64,000 nucleotides of DNA. Source: Pseudomonas sp. PDM15 (GTDB lineage Bacteria; Pseudomonadota; Gammaproteobacteria; Pseudomonadales; Pseudomonadaceae). The notes beneath the pieces were generated by a model. That model searched no databases. It was given only the letters and a program-made list of their open reading frames with translations, and was not told the DNA's origin. Below, piece after piece: positions 8,201 through 19,600 of the stretch. The stretch spans positions 310,001 through 374,000 of the forward strand of contig NZ_JACVAA010000003.1 in assembly GCF_014851565.1 (NCBI RefSeq), given 5' to 3'. The stretch's first letter is position 1, and every line of letters starts with the position of its first letter. The position numbers and the translations under genes were made by a program.

Positions 8201-10651
8201 CGGCGCGTAGGCGGCTTCGAAACTGTCACCAGGGAAGGCTTCCCAGATCAGCGGCGTGACCACCGTCTCGGTCGGGCCGTAGCCGTTGATGATGCGTTTT
8301 GGCTGCAAGACTTTCTGCAGGCGCTCGTAGGTCTCGCGGGTAAAGGCCTCGCCACCCAGGGTCCAGGAACGGACCGGCAGTTTCAGGTTCTGGCTTTCCA
8401 CCCAATCCAGCAATTGCTGGGCATAGCTGGGCGGCAGGCAGGAGATGGTCACGCCTTCATCAGCGATCACCTGGCAGGTCTTCTCCGCGCTCCACAGCTC
8501 CTGATCGCGGATCACCAGGCGACTGCCGAAGGCCAGCGGCACGGTCCAGCGCTCCAGGGCGCCATCGAAGCTGATCGAGGCGAAGTGCAATTCCACATCG
8601 TCCTGGGTCATGCCGTAGCGCTGGCCGATGGTCTGCACATGCATGCTCAGACCGAGATGATTCACCGCCACGCCTTTCGGCTGGCCGGTGGAGCCGGAGG
8701 TGTAGATCAGGTAGGCCAGATTCAGCGGGTGCAGCTGTACCGCAGGCGCTGACGAATCAAAAGCGGACAGATCCAGCTGATCCAGATACAGCGGTTCAAC
8801 CGAAGAGGACAGCGGCAGGCGCTTGGCCAGATCGGACGAGGTGATCAGCCATTTAAGGCCCGAGTCCTCGACCATGTAGGACAGGCGCTCGCGCGGGTAA
8901 TCCGGATCCAGCGGCACAAAGGCGCCACCGGATTTCAGCACCGCCAGCATGGCCACGATCATTGCGTTGCCGCGCTCCAGCGACACACCGACGCGGGACT
9001 CCGGGCGCACGCCTTGAGCGACCAGTAAATTGGCCAGGCGATTGGCTTTGGCTTCCAGCTCGGCAAAGGCAATTCGCTCGGTGCCATGTACCAGGGCGAT
9101 GGCTTCGGGGCGCAAGCGTGCCTGCTCGGCAATCAGCTCCGGCAGCAGACTCGTAGCATCGAAGTCCTGGCGCGGAGTGTTCCACTCAGCCAGCCGTGCC
9201 AGGTCGCCGGCATCCAGTAGTTGTAGGCGCACCAGGGGCTGATCCGGCGCGGCACTGACCTGCTCCAGCAGACCCAGCAGGTGCGCGGTCATCTGCTGCA
9301 TCTGCCCATCGTCCAGGCGCTCGCGAGCCCAGGTCAGGGTCAGTCGCAGTTGGCCAGCGCTGTCTTCCAGGCTGTCCAGGGCCAGGTCGAACAGCGCATG
9401 CGGTACGCCCTGGGCCAGCGGCTCCAGGCGCAGGCCGGGCAGCTGCAAGGCGTCGAGGTCGCGTTTCTGGTGATTGAACAGCACCTGGAACAGCGGCGTC
9501 TGACCCAGGCTGCGCTCGGGCGCCAAGGCTTCCACCAGTTGGTCGAACGGCAGATCCTGCTGATCCTGGGCATCCAGGGCGTGGCGACGCACGTCGGCCA
9601 ACAACTGGCGGAAGCTCATGTCGCTACTCAACTCGGCACGCAGCACCTGGGTGTTGACGAAGAAACCCACCAGCGGCGCGGTCTCGGCGCGCTGGCGGTT
9701 GGCTACCGGCACACCGACGCGGATATCGCGCTGGTTGCTGTAGCGCGCCAGCAGCAGCTGGAAGGCGGCCAGTAGCAGCATGAACAGGGTCGCGCCTTCG
9801 CCCTGGGCCAGCTGGCGCAGGCGCTCGGCCAGGGCCTGAGGCACCTCGATGGCTTGACGTGCAGCATGCCGTTGGCCGGACGCATCCAGCTTGTAGGGCA
9901 AGGCCAGCACCGGCTGCTCGCTGCCCAGGCGCTCGCGCCAGTAGCCGAGCTGGCGTTCGCGCTCGCCGGCCTCCAGCCAGGCGCGTTGCCACTGGGCATA
10001 GTCGGTGTACTGGATTGGCAGTTCGGTTAGTTGCGGAGTCTGCCCCAGGCGCAGCGCGGCATAGGCGCGACCCAGTTCCTCGGCGAACACACCGATGGAC
10101 CAGCCATCCGAGACGATGTGGTGGCAGACGATCTGCAGGCGCCACTGCTGCTCGGCCAGACGCAGCAGCTGCACGCGCAGCAGCGGCCCTTCGATCAGGT
10201 CGAAGGTGCGCGCCGCATGGGCATCGGCCAGGGCCTGCAACTGCTCCGGCTCGCCGCGCAGGTCGCATTCCTCCAAGGCCAGCGGGCTTGGCGGGTCGAT
10301 GCGTTGGCAAAGCTGACCAGCGTGCTCATAGAAACGGGTACGCAGCGCCTCATGACGCTCGACAATCAGTTCCAGCGCCGCCAGCAGCGCGCCGCGATCC
10401 AACTCGCCCTCCAGGGCGAAGGCGCCAACCATGTGGTAGGCGCTGCTATCGGGCTCCATCTGCGCCACCAGCCACAGGCGTTGCTGGGCATGCGAGGCCG
10501 GCAGGTGTTCGCCGCGCGGCGCCGGTACCAGCGGCAGGCGGTCGAAACGAATGCCTTTGGTTGCCAGCAGCTCGAGGAAGCGCTTCTGTTCGGTCGGCCC
10601 GAGGGCGAGGAAACGGCGCGCCAGGGCGGCCTTGTCGATGGGCGCGGTCAC
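5267..10651 (-). CDS. non-ribosomal peptide synthetase, module 4: C-A-T-E-TE
   Basis: This 1794-residue terminal synthetase carries a C domain (about 40-480, HHIVSDGWS with His177), an A domain (about 505-1005, YTSGSTGQPKG near 650), a carrier domain (phosphopantetheine Ser1041 in FFELGGDSIVAL), an epimerisation domain (HHLVVDGVSW near 1217, then FNYLG) and a thioesterase (GWSLGG, Ser1609). The A-domain code, read by hand against GrsA positions 235-331 and 517, is D-G-E-C-T-G-G-V-T-K, hydroxyornithine-like and the same as modules 1 and 2. It starts at GTG 10651, overlapping the upstream NRPS stop as GTGA, so the two synthetases should be made in step. It should add the last residue as a D-form AcOHOrn and release the chain by hydrolysis or cyclisation. 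Substrate assignment is inference. Confidence 0.93.
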   Translation of the reverse strand: MTAPIDKAALARRFLALGPTEQKRFLELLATKGIRFDRLPLVPAPRGEHLPASHAQQRLWLVAQMEPDSSAYHMVGAFALEGELDRGALLAALELIVERHEALRTRFYEHAGQLCQRIDPPSPLALEECDLRGEPEQLQALADAHAARTFDLIEGPLLRVQLLRLAEQQWRLQIVCHHIVSDGWSIGVFAEELGRAYAALRLGQTPQLTELPIQYTDYAQWQRAWLEAGERERQLGYWRERLGSEQPVLALPYKLDASGQRHAARQAIEVPQALAERLRQLAQGEGATLFMLLLAAFQLLLARYSNQRDIRVGVPVANRQRAETAPLVGFFVNTQVLRAELSSDMSFRQLLADVRRHALDAQDQQDLPFDQLVEALAPERSLGQTPLFQVLFNHQKRDLDALQLPGLRLEPLAQGVPHALFDLALDSLEDSAGQLRLTLTWARERLDDGQMQQMTAHLLGLLEQVSAAPDQPLVRLQLLDAGDLARLAEWNTPRQDFDATSLLPELIAEQARLRPEAIALVHGTERIAFAELEAKANRLANLLVAQGVRPESRVGVSLERGNAMIVAMLAVLKSGGAFVPLDPDYPRERLSYMVEDSGLKWLITSSDLAKRLPLSSSVEPLYLDQLDLSAFDSSAPAVQLHPLNLAYLIYTSGSTGQPKGVAVNHLGLSMHVQTIGQRYGMTQDDVELHFASISFDGALERWTVPLAFGSRLVIRDQELWSAEKTCQVIADEGVTISCLPPSYAQQLLDWVESQNLKLPVRSWTLGGEAFTRETYERLQKVLQPKRIINGYGPTETVVTPLIWEAFPGDSFEAAYAPIGNPVGPRSLYVLDAELNLLPIGVAGELYIGGEVGLARGYFQRPELTAERFLPDPFGAAGERMYRTGDLVRWRADGTLDYLGRVDHQVKIRGFRIELGEIESQLLALEGVQEAAVIARETPTGKQLVGYVVAKEASDTTQLKAELAKVLPDYMVPTQIIALAKLPLTPAGKLDRAALPEPTWHSQSYEAPQTDNERILAAIWAEVLGVERVGRQDHFFELGGDSIVALQVVSRVRQQGLQLAPRELFQFPRLAELAKVARLAGAEEQQEPVSGELPLAPIQAHFFAMDQAEPAHWNQALNLELQRPLEPQLLEQALQALVAHHDGLRLRFNLEQGAWRQHYADVNIEQPLLWLREAGSDAEAESFCQQAQQSLDLAAGPLLRALYLKQTGQPDRLLLAVHHLVVDGVSWRILLEDILAAYRQLEAGQAVRLQSKSQSYKRWTEALQGWAGSEAAQVELDAWCSRLSGPAMPLPRELDGTSATHGDKREVRLALDAAQTKRLLQAPAQSGVRIDALLLTALTRALCRWSGQPGLRVNLEGHGREALAGELDLSRTVGWFTSLYPLQLPQASDMSEHLQQVQQRLQQVEHGGQGYGVLRWLGSTAAQAALAAVPSAEVIFNYLGQYQAGAAADWFRPAAGGGAAVAANNPLAARLAVNGQVFDGQLQLSWEYAANQYRAETIEALAADYRRELLGLLELARGQAVQGPSPLLRLTRQEAPAAPVFCPHPVTGRVTGYQPLAARLDGAREVFGLQCRSFLDPSWRDASLSEMADAYLAALLKQQPQGPYRLVGWSLGGSLALELAARLEARGEEVAFLGLLDCYVPGTEIAGDDARHPQARAKLLEHLQLLAPELPAKAWDGLFEQLLQLEPLDWPQACSSWFAGQPLDGMTRQSLEELLFAWAVEQHMRRLCAGYALPRVKVRPHCWWAAQPGGRAALLESGLEQVQGRAASHRLIDTDHQGIVRHPQVLQELVALLGS
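7510..9190 (-). repeat. A-T domain repeat block, copy in NRPS module 4
   Basis: One of three near-identical blocks, running from the end of the C domain (NEWNTP linker) through the A domain to the LGGDSIVAL carrier motif. Differences from the other copies are scattered substitutions, mostly around residues 60-110 of the block and after the ARET motif. Boundaries are judged by eye. Confidence 0.85.
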
Positions 10652-13600
10652 AGGGCCTCCAGTTCGTCGAGCAGCGCGGCCATGTCGCGCAGGTCTTGGT
10701 CTTCTTCCTCGGCAGCGGCCGGAGCCAGGCCGTCGAGGGAGGTGGCCAGGGTGGCCAGGTCTTGCGCCTCGAAGAAGGCCCGCAGCGGCAACTCCAACCC
10801 CAGGCGCTGGCGCAACAACGCCACGGCCTGGGTGGCCAGCAGCGAATGGCCGCCGAGTTCGAAGAAGTTGTCGTCGAGGCCGACCTGGGCTACTTCCAGC
10901 ACTTCCTGCCAGATGCTCGCCAGGGCGATTTCCAGCACGGACTGCGGCGCTCGGTAGCTGCGCGCCTGCCATACCGGCTCGGGCAGCGCACGGCGCTCCA
11001 GCTTGCCGTTGGGCGACAGCGGCATACGGTCGAGGCGCATCAGGATCGACGGCACCATATGTTCGGGCAGCTCGACCTTCAGCGCCGCCTTGATGCCGCT
11101 GAGCCAGCTGGCTTCATCCGCCGGCAGCGGATCGGCCACTACATAGCCAACCAGCTGCTTGCCGATCTGGCTGTCGCGGGCCACCACCACGGCCTCGGCA
11201 ACACCCGGCTGGGCACCGAGCTGGGCTTCGATCTCGCCCAGCTCGACGCGGAAGCCGCGAATCTTCACCTGATGGTCGATGCGCCCCAGGTAGTCGATGG
11301 CGCCATCGGCGCGCCAGCGCACCAGGTCACCGGTGCGGTACATGCGCGAGCCGGCTGGGCCGAACGGATCGGGCAGGAAGCGCTCGGCGGTCAGCTCCGG
11401 ACGACGGTGGTAGCCACGCGCCAGGCCGATGCCAGCGATATACAGCTCGCCGGGCACGCCTTGTGGCACCAGGTTGAGCTGGGCATCGAGGATATGCAGG
11501 CGCAGGTTGGCGATCGGCCGGCCGATCGGCACGGCATGACGCCCCTCCTCCACGCAGGTCCAGTGACTGACGTCGATGGCCGCCTCGGTCGGGCCGTACA
11601 GGTTGTACAGACCAGCCTGCGGCAGGCGCTGGAAGGTCCGCACCAGCAGCTCGGCCGGCAGCGCCTCGCCACTGCAGATGACGCGGGTCAGGCTTTGGCA
11701 CTGCTCCACATCCGGGTGCAGCAGGAACGCCTGCAGCATGGACGGCACGAAGTGCAGCGTGGTGACGCGATGGCGCTGGATCAGCTCCACCAGCTTCTGC
11801 GGATCGCGGTGGTCGCCCGGTGCGGCCACGGCCAGGCAGGCGCCGGTTACCAGCGGCCAGAAGAACTCCCACACCGAAACATCGAAGCTGAACGGAGTCT
11901 TCTGCAGCACCACGTCGCCGGCACCGATCTGGTAGGCCTCCTGCGTCCACAAGATGCGGTTGGCCAGGGCCTCGTGGCTGTTGCCGGCGCCCTTGGGCTT
12001 GCCGGTGGAGCCGGAGGTGTAGATGACGTAGGCCAGATCGTTGCCCTGCAGCCTGACTGCTGGCGGCGTGACCGGCTCGTCGCTGCAGTCCTCGCGATCC
12101 AGGCCCAGTGCCTTGAGGCCGGCCGGCAGCGGCAGACGCTCGACCAGCTGGCTGTGCGACAGCAGCAGGTCGACGCCGGAATCCTCCAGCAGATAGGCCA
12201 GGCGCTCCAGCGGATATTCCGGGTCGAGCGGCACATAGGCGCCACCGGCGCGGACGATGGCGTGCAGACCGATCACCAGCTCCAGCGAGCGCTCCAGGCT
12301 GATGCCAACCAGGCTACCGCGCTGCACGCCGAGGCTGCGCAGGCGGTTGGCCAATTGGTTGATGCGCTGTTCCAGCTCGACATAGCTCAGCGTCTGCTCG
12401 CCGAATACCAGGGCCGGGGCCTGCGGGGTGCGCGCGGCCTGCTGGCTGATGCGCTCGCTGAGGTTGACCAGCGGGCCGTAGTCCTGGGTCGTGTCGTTCC
12501 AGGTGGCGAGCTGGGCCTGCTCGTCCTCGTCCAGCAACGGCAGCAGGCCGATGGGCCGGCTCGGGTCGGCGCAGATGCCTTCCAGCAGACGCACGAAGTG
12601 CCGCGCCAGGCGCGCGATGGTGCGCGCCTCGAACAGCTCGCCGGCGTAGCTGACGAAACCGCTGAGGCTGCCGTCGGCGGCTTCCTCGGTATCCAGCGCC
12701 AGGTCGAACTGGGCACCGGCGGCGCCCGGGTCATGCGGCTGCACGCGTAGGTCCGGCAGGTTGCCGAGGGCGCCGAAGTCCACCTGCTGGTGGTTGAACG
12801 CCACCTGGAACAGCGGGTGATGGCTCAGGCTACGCGTCGGTTGCAGCGCTTCAACCAGTTGATCGAACGGCAGCTCCTGATTGGCCAGGGCGTCGCGGCT
12901 GGCCTCGACCAGTTCGCCGAGCAGCTCGCGGAAGGGTTTCAGCCCGGCCGGCTCGCCACGCAGTACCAGGGTGTTGATGAAGCAACCGAGCACACCGTCC
13001 ATTTCCGCCAGGCTACGCCCGGCCACCGGCACGCCGACGCGGATGTCTTCCTGGCCGCTGTAGCGGTGCAGCAATGTCTGCCAGGCCGCCAGCAACAGGC
13101 TGAACAGCGTGCTGCCTTCGCGCTGGGCCAGGGCACGCAGCTGTGCGGTGAGCGTCGAGGACAGCTCGAAACGCCAGCGCAGGCCCTGACGGCTGCCATG
13201 GGCTGGGCGAGGATGGTCGGTGGGCAGCTCCAGTAGCGGCTGGTGTTCACCCAGGCGGGCCTTCCAGTAGTCCAGCTGGCGCGTGGCCTCGCTGGATTTC
13301 AGCCAGTCGCGTTGCCACTGGGCATAGTCGGCGTATTGCAGCGGCAGCGGCGCGAACTGCGTAGCGCGGCCCTCGGCGAAGGCCGCGTAGGCGGCGGCGA
13401 ACTCGCCGATAAAGCGCTGCATCGACCAGCCATCGGAGACGATGTGGTGCTGAATCAGCAGCAGACGGTATTCCTGGTCGCCCAGGCGCAGCACGCTGAC
13501 CCGCAGCAGCGGTTCGCTGGCCAGGTTGAACGGACGCTTGAGCAGCTTCTGCGCGTAATCGCGGGCCTCGGCTTCGCGCTCGTTGGCAGCCAGCTCACGC

Positions 13601-16600
13601 AGGTCGACCCAGTCAATACGCTGACCCTGGGCCGGCAGAATGCGCTGACGCGCCTCGCCGTTGACCTCGACGAAGCGGGTACGCAGCGCCTCGTGGCGCG
13701 CCTCCAGCTGGTCGAAAGCGGCCTGCAGCGCCTGGCGATCCAGGCGGCCCTGCAGATCGAGACCGGCCGGCATATGGTAGGCGCCGTTGTTCGGGTCCAG
13801 ACGATTGAGGAACCACAGGCGCTGCTGGGCATGCGACAGCGGCAGATCGCCGCCACGCGGCAGCGCGCGCAGTACCGGTGCATCCGCAGCTTCGCGTTGC
13901 AGGGCGACGGCGCAATCGGCCAGGCGGCTCTGCTCGAACAGCGCCTTGAGCGGCAGCTGCAAACCCTGTTGGCGGATGCGGCTGACTACCTTGAGCGCGA
14001 CGATGGAGTCACCACCCAGTTCGAAGAAGTGGTCCTGGCGCCCTACCCGCTCGACACCCAGCACTTCGGCCCAGATGGCGGCGAGGATGCGTTCGTTGTC
14101 GGTCTGCGGTGCCTCGTAGGACTGACTCTGCCAGGTCGGCTCCGGCAGCGCGGCGCGGTCCAGCTTGCCGGCCGGGGTTAGCGGCAGTTTTTCCAGGGCG
14201 ATGATCTGCGCGGGGACCATATAGTCCGGCAGTACTTTGGCAAGCTCGGCTTTGAGCTGCATGGTGTCGCTGGCCTCTTTGGCCACGACGTAGCTCACCA
14301 GCTGCTTGCCGGTAGGCGTCTCACGGGCAATTACCGCCGCCTCTTGGATTCCATCGAGAGCCAGCAGTTGGCTCTCGATCTCGCCCAGTTCGATACGGAA
14401 ACCACGAATCTTCACCTGATGATCGACGCGTCCCAGGTAATCCAGGGTGCCGTCTGCGCGCCAGCGCACCAGATCGCCGGTGCGGTACATGCGCTCGCCT
14501 GCCTGGCCGAACGGGTCGGGCAGGAAGCGTTCGGCGGTCAGCTCGGGACGCTGGAAGTAGCCACGGGCCAGGCCCACCTCACCGCCGATATACAGCTCGC
14601 CAGCCACACCGATGGGCAGCAGGTTCAGCTCGGCATCCAGCACGTAGAGGCTGCGTGGGCCGACCGGATTGCCAATGGGCGCGTAGGCGGCCTCGAAGGT
14701 GTCACCGGGGTAGGCTTCCCAGATCAGCGGCGTTACCACCGTCTCGGTCGGGCCATAGCCGTTGATGATCCGTTGCGGCTGCAACACCTTCTGCAGGCGC
14801 TCGTAGGTTTCACGGGTAAAGGCTTCGCCACCCAGCGTCCAGGAACGCACCGGCAGCTTCAGGTCTTGGGACTCGACCCAGTCCAGCAGCTGCTGGGCAT
14901 AGCTCGGCGGCAGGCAGGAGATGGTCACGCCTTCGTCGGCGATCACCTGGCAGGTTTTCTCGGCGCTCCACAGTTCCTGATCGCGGATCACCAGACGGCT
15001 GCCGAAGGCCAGCGGCACCGTCCAGCGCTCCAGGGCGCCGTCGAAGCTGATCGAGGCGAAATGCAGCTCGACATCGTCCGGGGTCATGCCATAGCGCTGG
15101 CCGATGGTCTGCACATGCACGGTCAGACCGAGATGATTCACCGCCACGCCCTTGGGCTGGCCGGTGGAGCCGGAGGTGTAGATCAGGTAGGCGAGATTTA
15201 GCGGATGCAGCTGCACTGTAGGCGCCGATCCTTCGAAGGCCGACAGATCCAGTTGATCCAGATACAGCGGCTCTACGCCCTCGCCCAGCGGCAGGCGCTC
15301 TGCCAGATCGGAGCTGGTGATCAACCACTTCAGGCCCGAGTCCTCGACCATGTAGCTGAGGCGCTCGCGCGGATAATCCGGGTCGAGCGGCACGAAGGCG
15401 CCACCCGACTTCAGCACGGCCAGCATGGCCACGATCATCGTGTTGCCACGTTCAAGGGAGACGCCGACACGCGACTCTGGCTGCACGCCGTGGGAAACCA
15501 GCAGATTGGCCAGGCGATTGGAGCGGGCCTCTAGTTCGGCAAACGAAATTCGCTCGTCACCATGCACCAGGGCAATGGCCTCAGGACGCAGAAACGCCTG
15601 CTCGGCGATCAGCTCCGGCAGCAGGCGCGCAGCATCGAAACCTTGTTGGGGTGTATTCCACTCGTTCAGCTGCGCCTGTTCGCCGACGGAAGCCAGCGCC
15701 AGGCTGCCCAGCGCACGCGCCGGATCGCCGCACACCTGGTCCAGGGCCTGGCGCAGCAGCGCCTCGACCTGAGCGATGCCGGCGGCATCGAAGTGCGCGC
15801 GGTCGTAGGCCAGCAGCAGCTCCAGGCGGCTGCCCGGCAGCACGGCCAGGGTCATCGGGTAATGTGTGAACTCGTGGCTCTGTGGCATGCCCAGGCGCAG
15901 CTCGCCGCGCTCGGCCTGCTTTAGTGCATCACCCAGCGGGTAGTTCTCGAACACCAGCAGGCTGTCGAACAGCGCTTCGCCGGCGCTGCCGACCCAGCGC
16001 TGGATATCGTGCAGCGGGCAGTGTTCGTGCTCGCGCAGCTGCAGGTTCTGCACCTGCAGCGCGGCCAACCAGGCGCCCAGTGGCTGCTCGGCCGGCAGCT
16101 GGATCGCCACCGGCAGGCTGTTGATAAACAGGCCGAGCATCTGTTCGCTGCCGGCCAGCTCGGTCGGGCGACCGGCCACGGTGGCGCCGAAGCACAGACT
16201 GCGCTTGCCGGTCAGACGCGCCAGCAGCAAGGCCCAGGCAGCTTGCACCAGGGTGTTGAGGGTCAGGCCGTGGCGCTGGGCGAAGCCGCGAATCTGCTGT
16301 TCGGTAGCGGCGTCCAGCGGTAGCGGATGGCGGGCATGGCCCTGCTCCGGCGCGCGGCACGGCAGGCAGCCGGCGATGCGGGTGGCACCGTCCAGCGGGG
16401 CCAGCTGCTCGCGCCAGAAGGCCTGCTCGGCGTCAGCATCCTGGCCGTCGAGCCAACTGATGTAGTCGCGGAACTGGCCGCCCGGCGCCGGCAGGCGGTC
16501 GCCGTGGTAGAGGGCCAGCACTTCGGCGAATAGCAAGCCGTTGCTCCAGCCGTCCAGCAGCAGGTGGTGCAGGGTCCACGCCAGCACGAAGTCACCGGTA

Positions 16601-19600
16601 CCGCGCTGGATCAGCGCCAGGCGCAGTAGCGGCGCTTTGTCGAGGGCAAAGCCGCGCTCACGCTCGGCACTGCAGAAGGCCTGCAGCTGCTCATCGAAAT
16701 CGGCGACGCCGCGCCAGTCGAGATCCTGCCAGTCCAGCTCGACCTCGGCCTGCACCAGTTGCAGCGGACGCTCGCCCAGCAGGAAGCGGCTGCGCAGCAC
16801 GCCATGGCGCGCCAGCACCTGACGCCAGGCGCTCTGCAGACGCGCAGGATCGAGGCCGGTGAACGGCAGCAGCAGCTGGCTGACGTAGCTGCCGGCGCCT
16901 TCCAGCTGGCTGTGGAACAGCAGGCCCTGCTGCAGCGGCGACAACGGGTGGATGTCTTCCACACCGGGCAGCGCATCCAGCTCGGCCTGGCTCAAGCCGG
17001 CCAGCGGCACGTCGCTGGGGGTCAGGCTGGCCGGGGCTTTCTGGCAATGCTGGGCGATGGCGCGCAGCTCGTCCTGCAGGCGAGTGACGAGCCCCTCCAG
17101 GGTGGTGCGCGCCAGTTGCGCCGGGTTGAAGTCCAGGTGCAGATGCAGAGCGCCGCCACGTTGCTCGGCGTTGATTACCAGCGGTGCATCCAGCGGCGCA
17201 TTGGCTTCGCGCCACAGACCACCTTCGCGAAGATGCAGGCCGTTGCCGCCCTCGTCGAACTGGCCGAGGTAGTTGAACAGCAATTGCGGGACGCGCTCGC
17301 CCAATTGCTCACGCTGGCGCAGCAGGCCGTAACCCAGGCCCAGGTCGGGCACGGCGCGCAGTTGCTCCTTGATCGCCTTGAGGCTGGCGGCCAGCTCGAC
17401 TTCCGGTTGCAGGCGCACGGGGTAGAGACTGGTGAACCAACCGACGCTGCGCGACAGGTCGATATCGTCGAACAGCGGCGCGCGGCCGTGGCTTTCCAGA
17501 TGCACGCACAGCGCTGGCTGCTCGCTCCAGCTGCACAGCACGCGGCTGAGGGCAGTGAGCAGAAGCTCATCGGCACGCAGGCGATAGGCCTGCTGGCCGG
17601 CCTGCAGCAAATCACGGGTAAATCCGGCGTCCAGGCTCAGTTCCAGACGCTGGCGAGTGCCTTCGCTACCAAACTCGCTGCTCAGCAGCGGCAGCTCGCC
17701 GCCGGCGGCCTGTTGGGTCTGCCAGTACGGCAGTTGCGCGTCGACGTTCCAGCCGGCCAGGCGCTCGCCCCAGGTCTTGAAGGCGCTGGTCTTGCTCGGC
17801 AGCTGTACCGCCAGGCCGCTGGCCAGTTGCAGGCAGGCACGCTGCAGGTCTTCCAGCAGCACGCGCCAGGACACGCCATCGACCACCAGGTGGTGGATGG
17901 ACAGCAGCAGGCGATCGGCCTGGCCTGGTTGGGTAAGGTAGAGGCCGCGCAGGTGCGCGCCGCTGGCCGGATCGATGCTGCGCTGGATAGCGTCGTAGCG
18001 CGGCTGCGGGTCTTCGCCGGTGACCAGCTCTACCTGTTGCAGCAAAGGGACGCCTGCTACGGCGCCATGTACTTGCTGCCACTGACCATCGCGCTGCTCG
18101 AAGCGCAGGCGCAGGGCGTCATGGTGCTGAACCAGGGCTTGCAGGGCCTGTTCCAGCTGAGCAGTTGGCAACGGCTCGGCCAGTTCCAGCAGCAGGTACT
18201 GGTTGCACGGAGCCAGGCCTTCGCGCTGCAGAAGACGAGCCTGGATCGGCAGCAGCGGTGCCGCACCGATCACCGGGCCCTGATCGGCCAGCGGTGCGGC
18301 GACGCTGCGGGCAACGCCGGCCAGCTGGGTCAGGGTCTGCTGCTGGAAAAGGTCCTTCGGTGTCAGACCCAAGCCCTGCTGACGTGCACGACTGACTACC
18401 TGCAGCGCGACGATGGAGTCGCCGCCCAGCTCGAAGAAGTGGTCCTGGCGCCCTACTCGCTCGACGCCCAGCACTTCGGCCCAGATCGAGGCGAGGATGC
18501 GCTCGTTATCGGTCTGCGGCGCTTCGTAGGATTGGCTCTGCCAGGTCGGTTCCGGCAACGCCGCGCGATCCAGTTTGCCGGCGGGAGTCAGCGGCAGTTT
18601 TTCCAGGGCGATGATCTGCGCAGGGACCATATAGTCCGGCAGCACCTTGGCTAGCCCGCTGCGCAAGGCACTGGTATCAGTGTTGTCGCGAGCAACCACA
18701 TAGCCCACCAGCTGCTTGCCGGCCGGCGTCTCACGGGCGATTACCGCCGCTTCCTGCACGCCTTCCAGGGCCAGCAGCTGGCTCTCGATCTCGCCCAGTT
18801 CGATACGGAAACCACGGATCTTCACCTGATGGTCGACCCGGCCCAGGTAATCCAGGGTGCCGTCTGCGCGCCAGCGCACCAGGTCGCCGGTGCGGTACAT
18901 GCGCTCGCCTGCCTGGCCGAACGGGTCGGGCAGGAAGCGTTCGGCGGTCAGCTCGGGGCGTTGGAAGTAGCCACGGGCCAGGCCCACTTCACCGCCGATA
19001 TACAGCTCGCCCGCCACGCCGATGGGCAGCAGGTTCAATTCGGCATCCAGCACATACAGGCTGCGAGGGCCCACCGGATTACCAATGGGCGCGTAGGCGG
19101 CCTCGAAGGTATCTCCCGGGAAGGCTTCCCAGATCAGCGGCGTGACCACCGTCTCGGTCGGGCCGTAGCCGTTGATGATCCGTTGCGGCTGCAGCACCTT
19201 CTGCAGGCGCTCGTAGGTTTCACGGGTAAAGGCCTCACCGCCCAGGGTCCAGGAGCGGACCGGCAGTTTCAGGCCTTGCGATTCGACCCAATCCAGCAGT
19301 TGCTGGGCATAGCTCGGGGGCAGGCAGGAGATGGTCACGCCTTCGTCGGCGATCACCTGGCAGGTCTTCTCGGCGCTCCACAGTTCCTGGTCACGAATGA
19401 CCAGACGGCTGCCAAAGGCCAGCGGCACCGTCCAGCGCTCCAGGGCGCCGTCGAAGCTGATAGAAGCAAAGTGCAGTTCCACATCATCCGGGGTCATGCC
19501 GTAGCGCTGGCCGATGGTCTGCACATGCATGGTCAGGCCGAGATGGTTTACCGCCACGCCTTTCGGCTGGCCGGTGGAGCCGGAGGTATAGATCAGGTAG

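Noticed and set aside
5552..8752. Very long open frame on the plus strand opposite NRPS2 (over 1000 codons)
   Set aside because: It is antisense to a synthetase with complete motifs, has low-complexity Gln/Leu/Ala/Arg composition and no recognisable domain. GC-rich codon use leaves such frames open.
10640..10660. Frameshift splitting one NRPS gene into two
   Set aside because: The GTGA overlap with a full T domain before it and a full C domain after it is a normal coupled gene boundary.
9859..12750. Plus-strand frame of about 963 codons opposite the NRPS junction
   Set aside because: Antisense shadow spanning two coupled NRPS genes; no domain seen.
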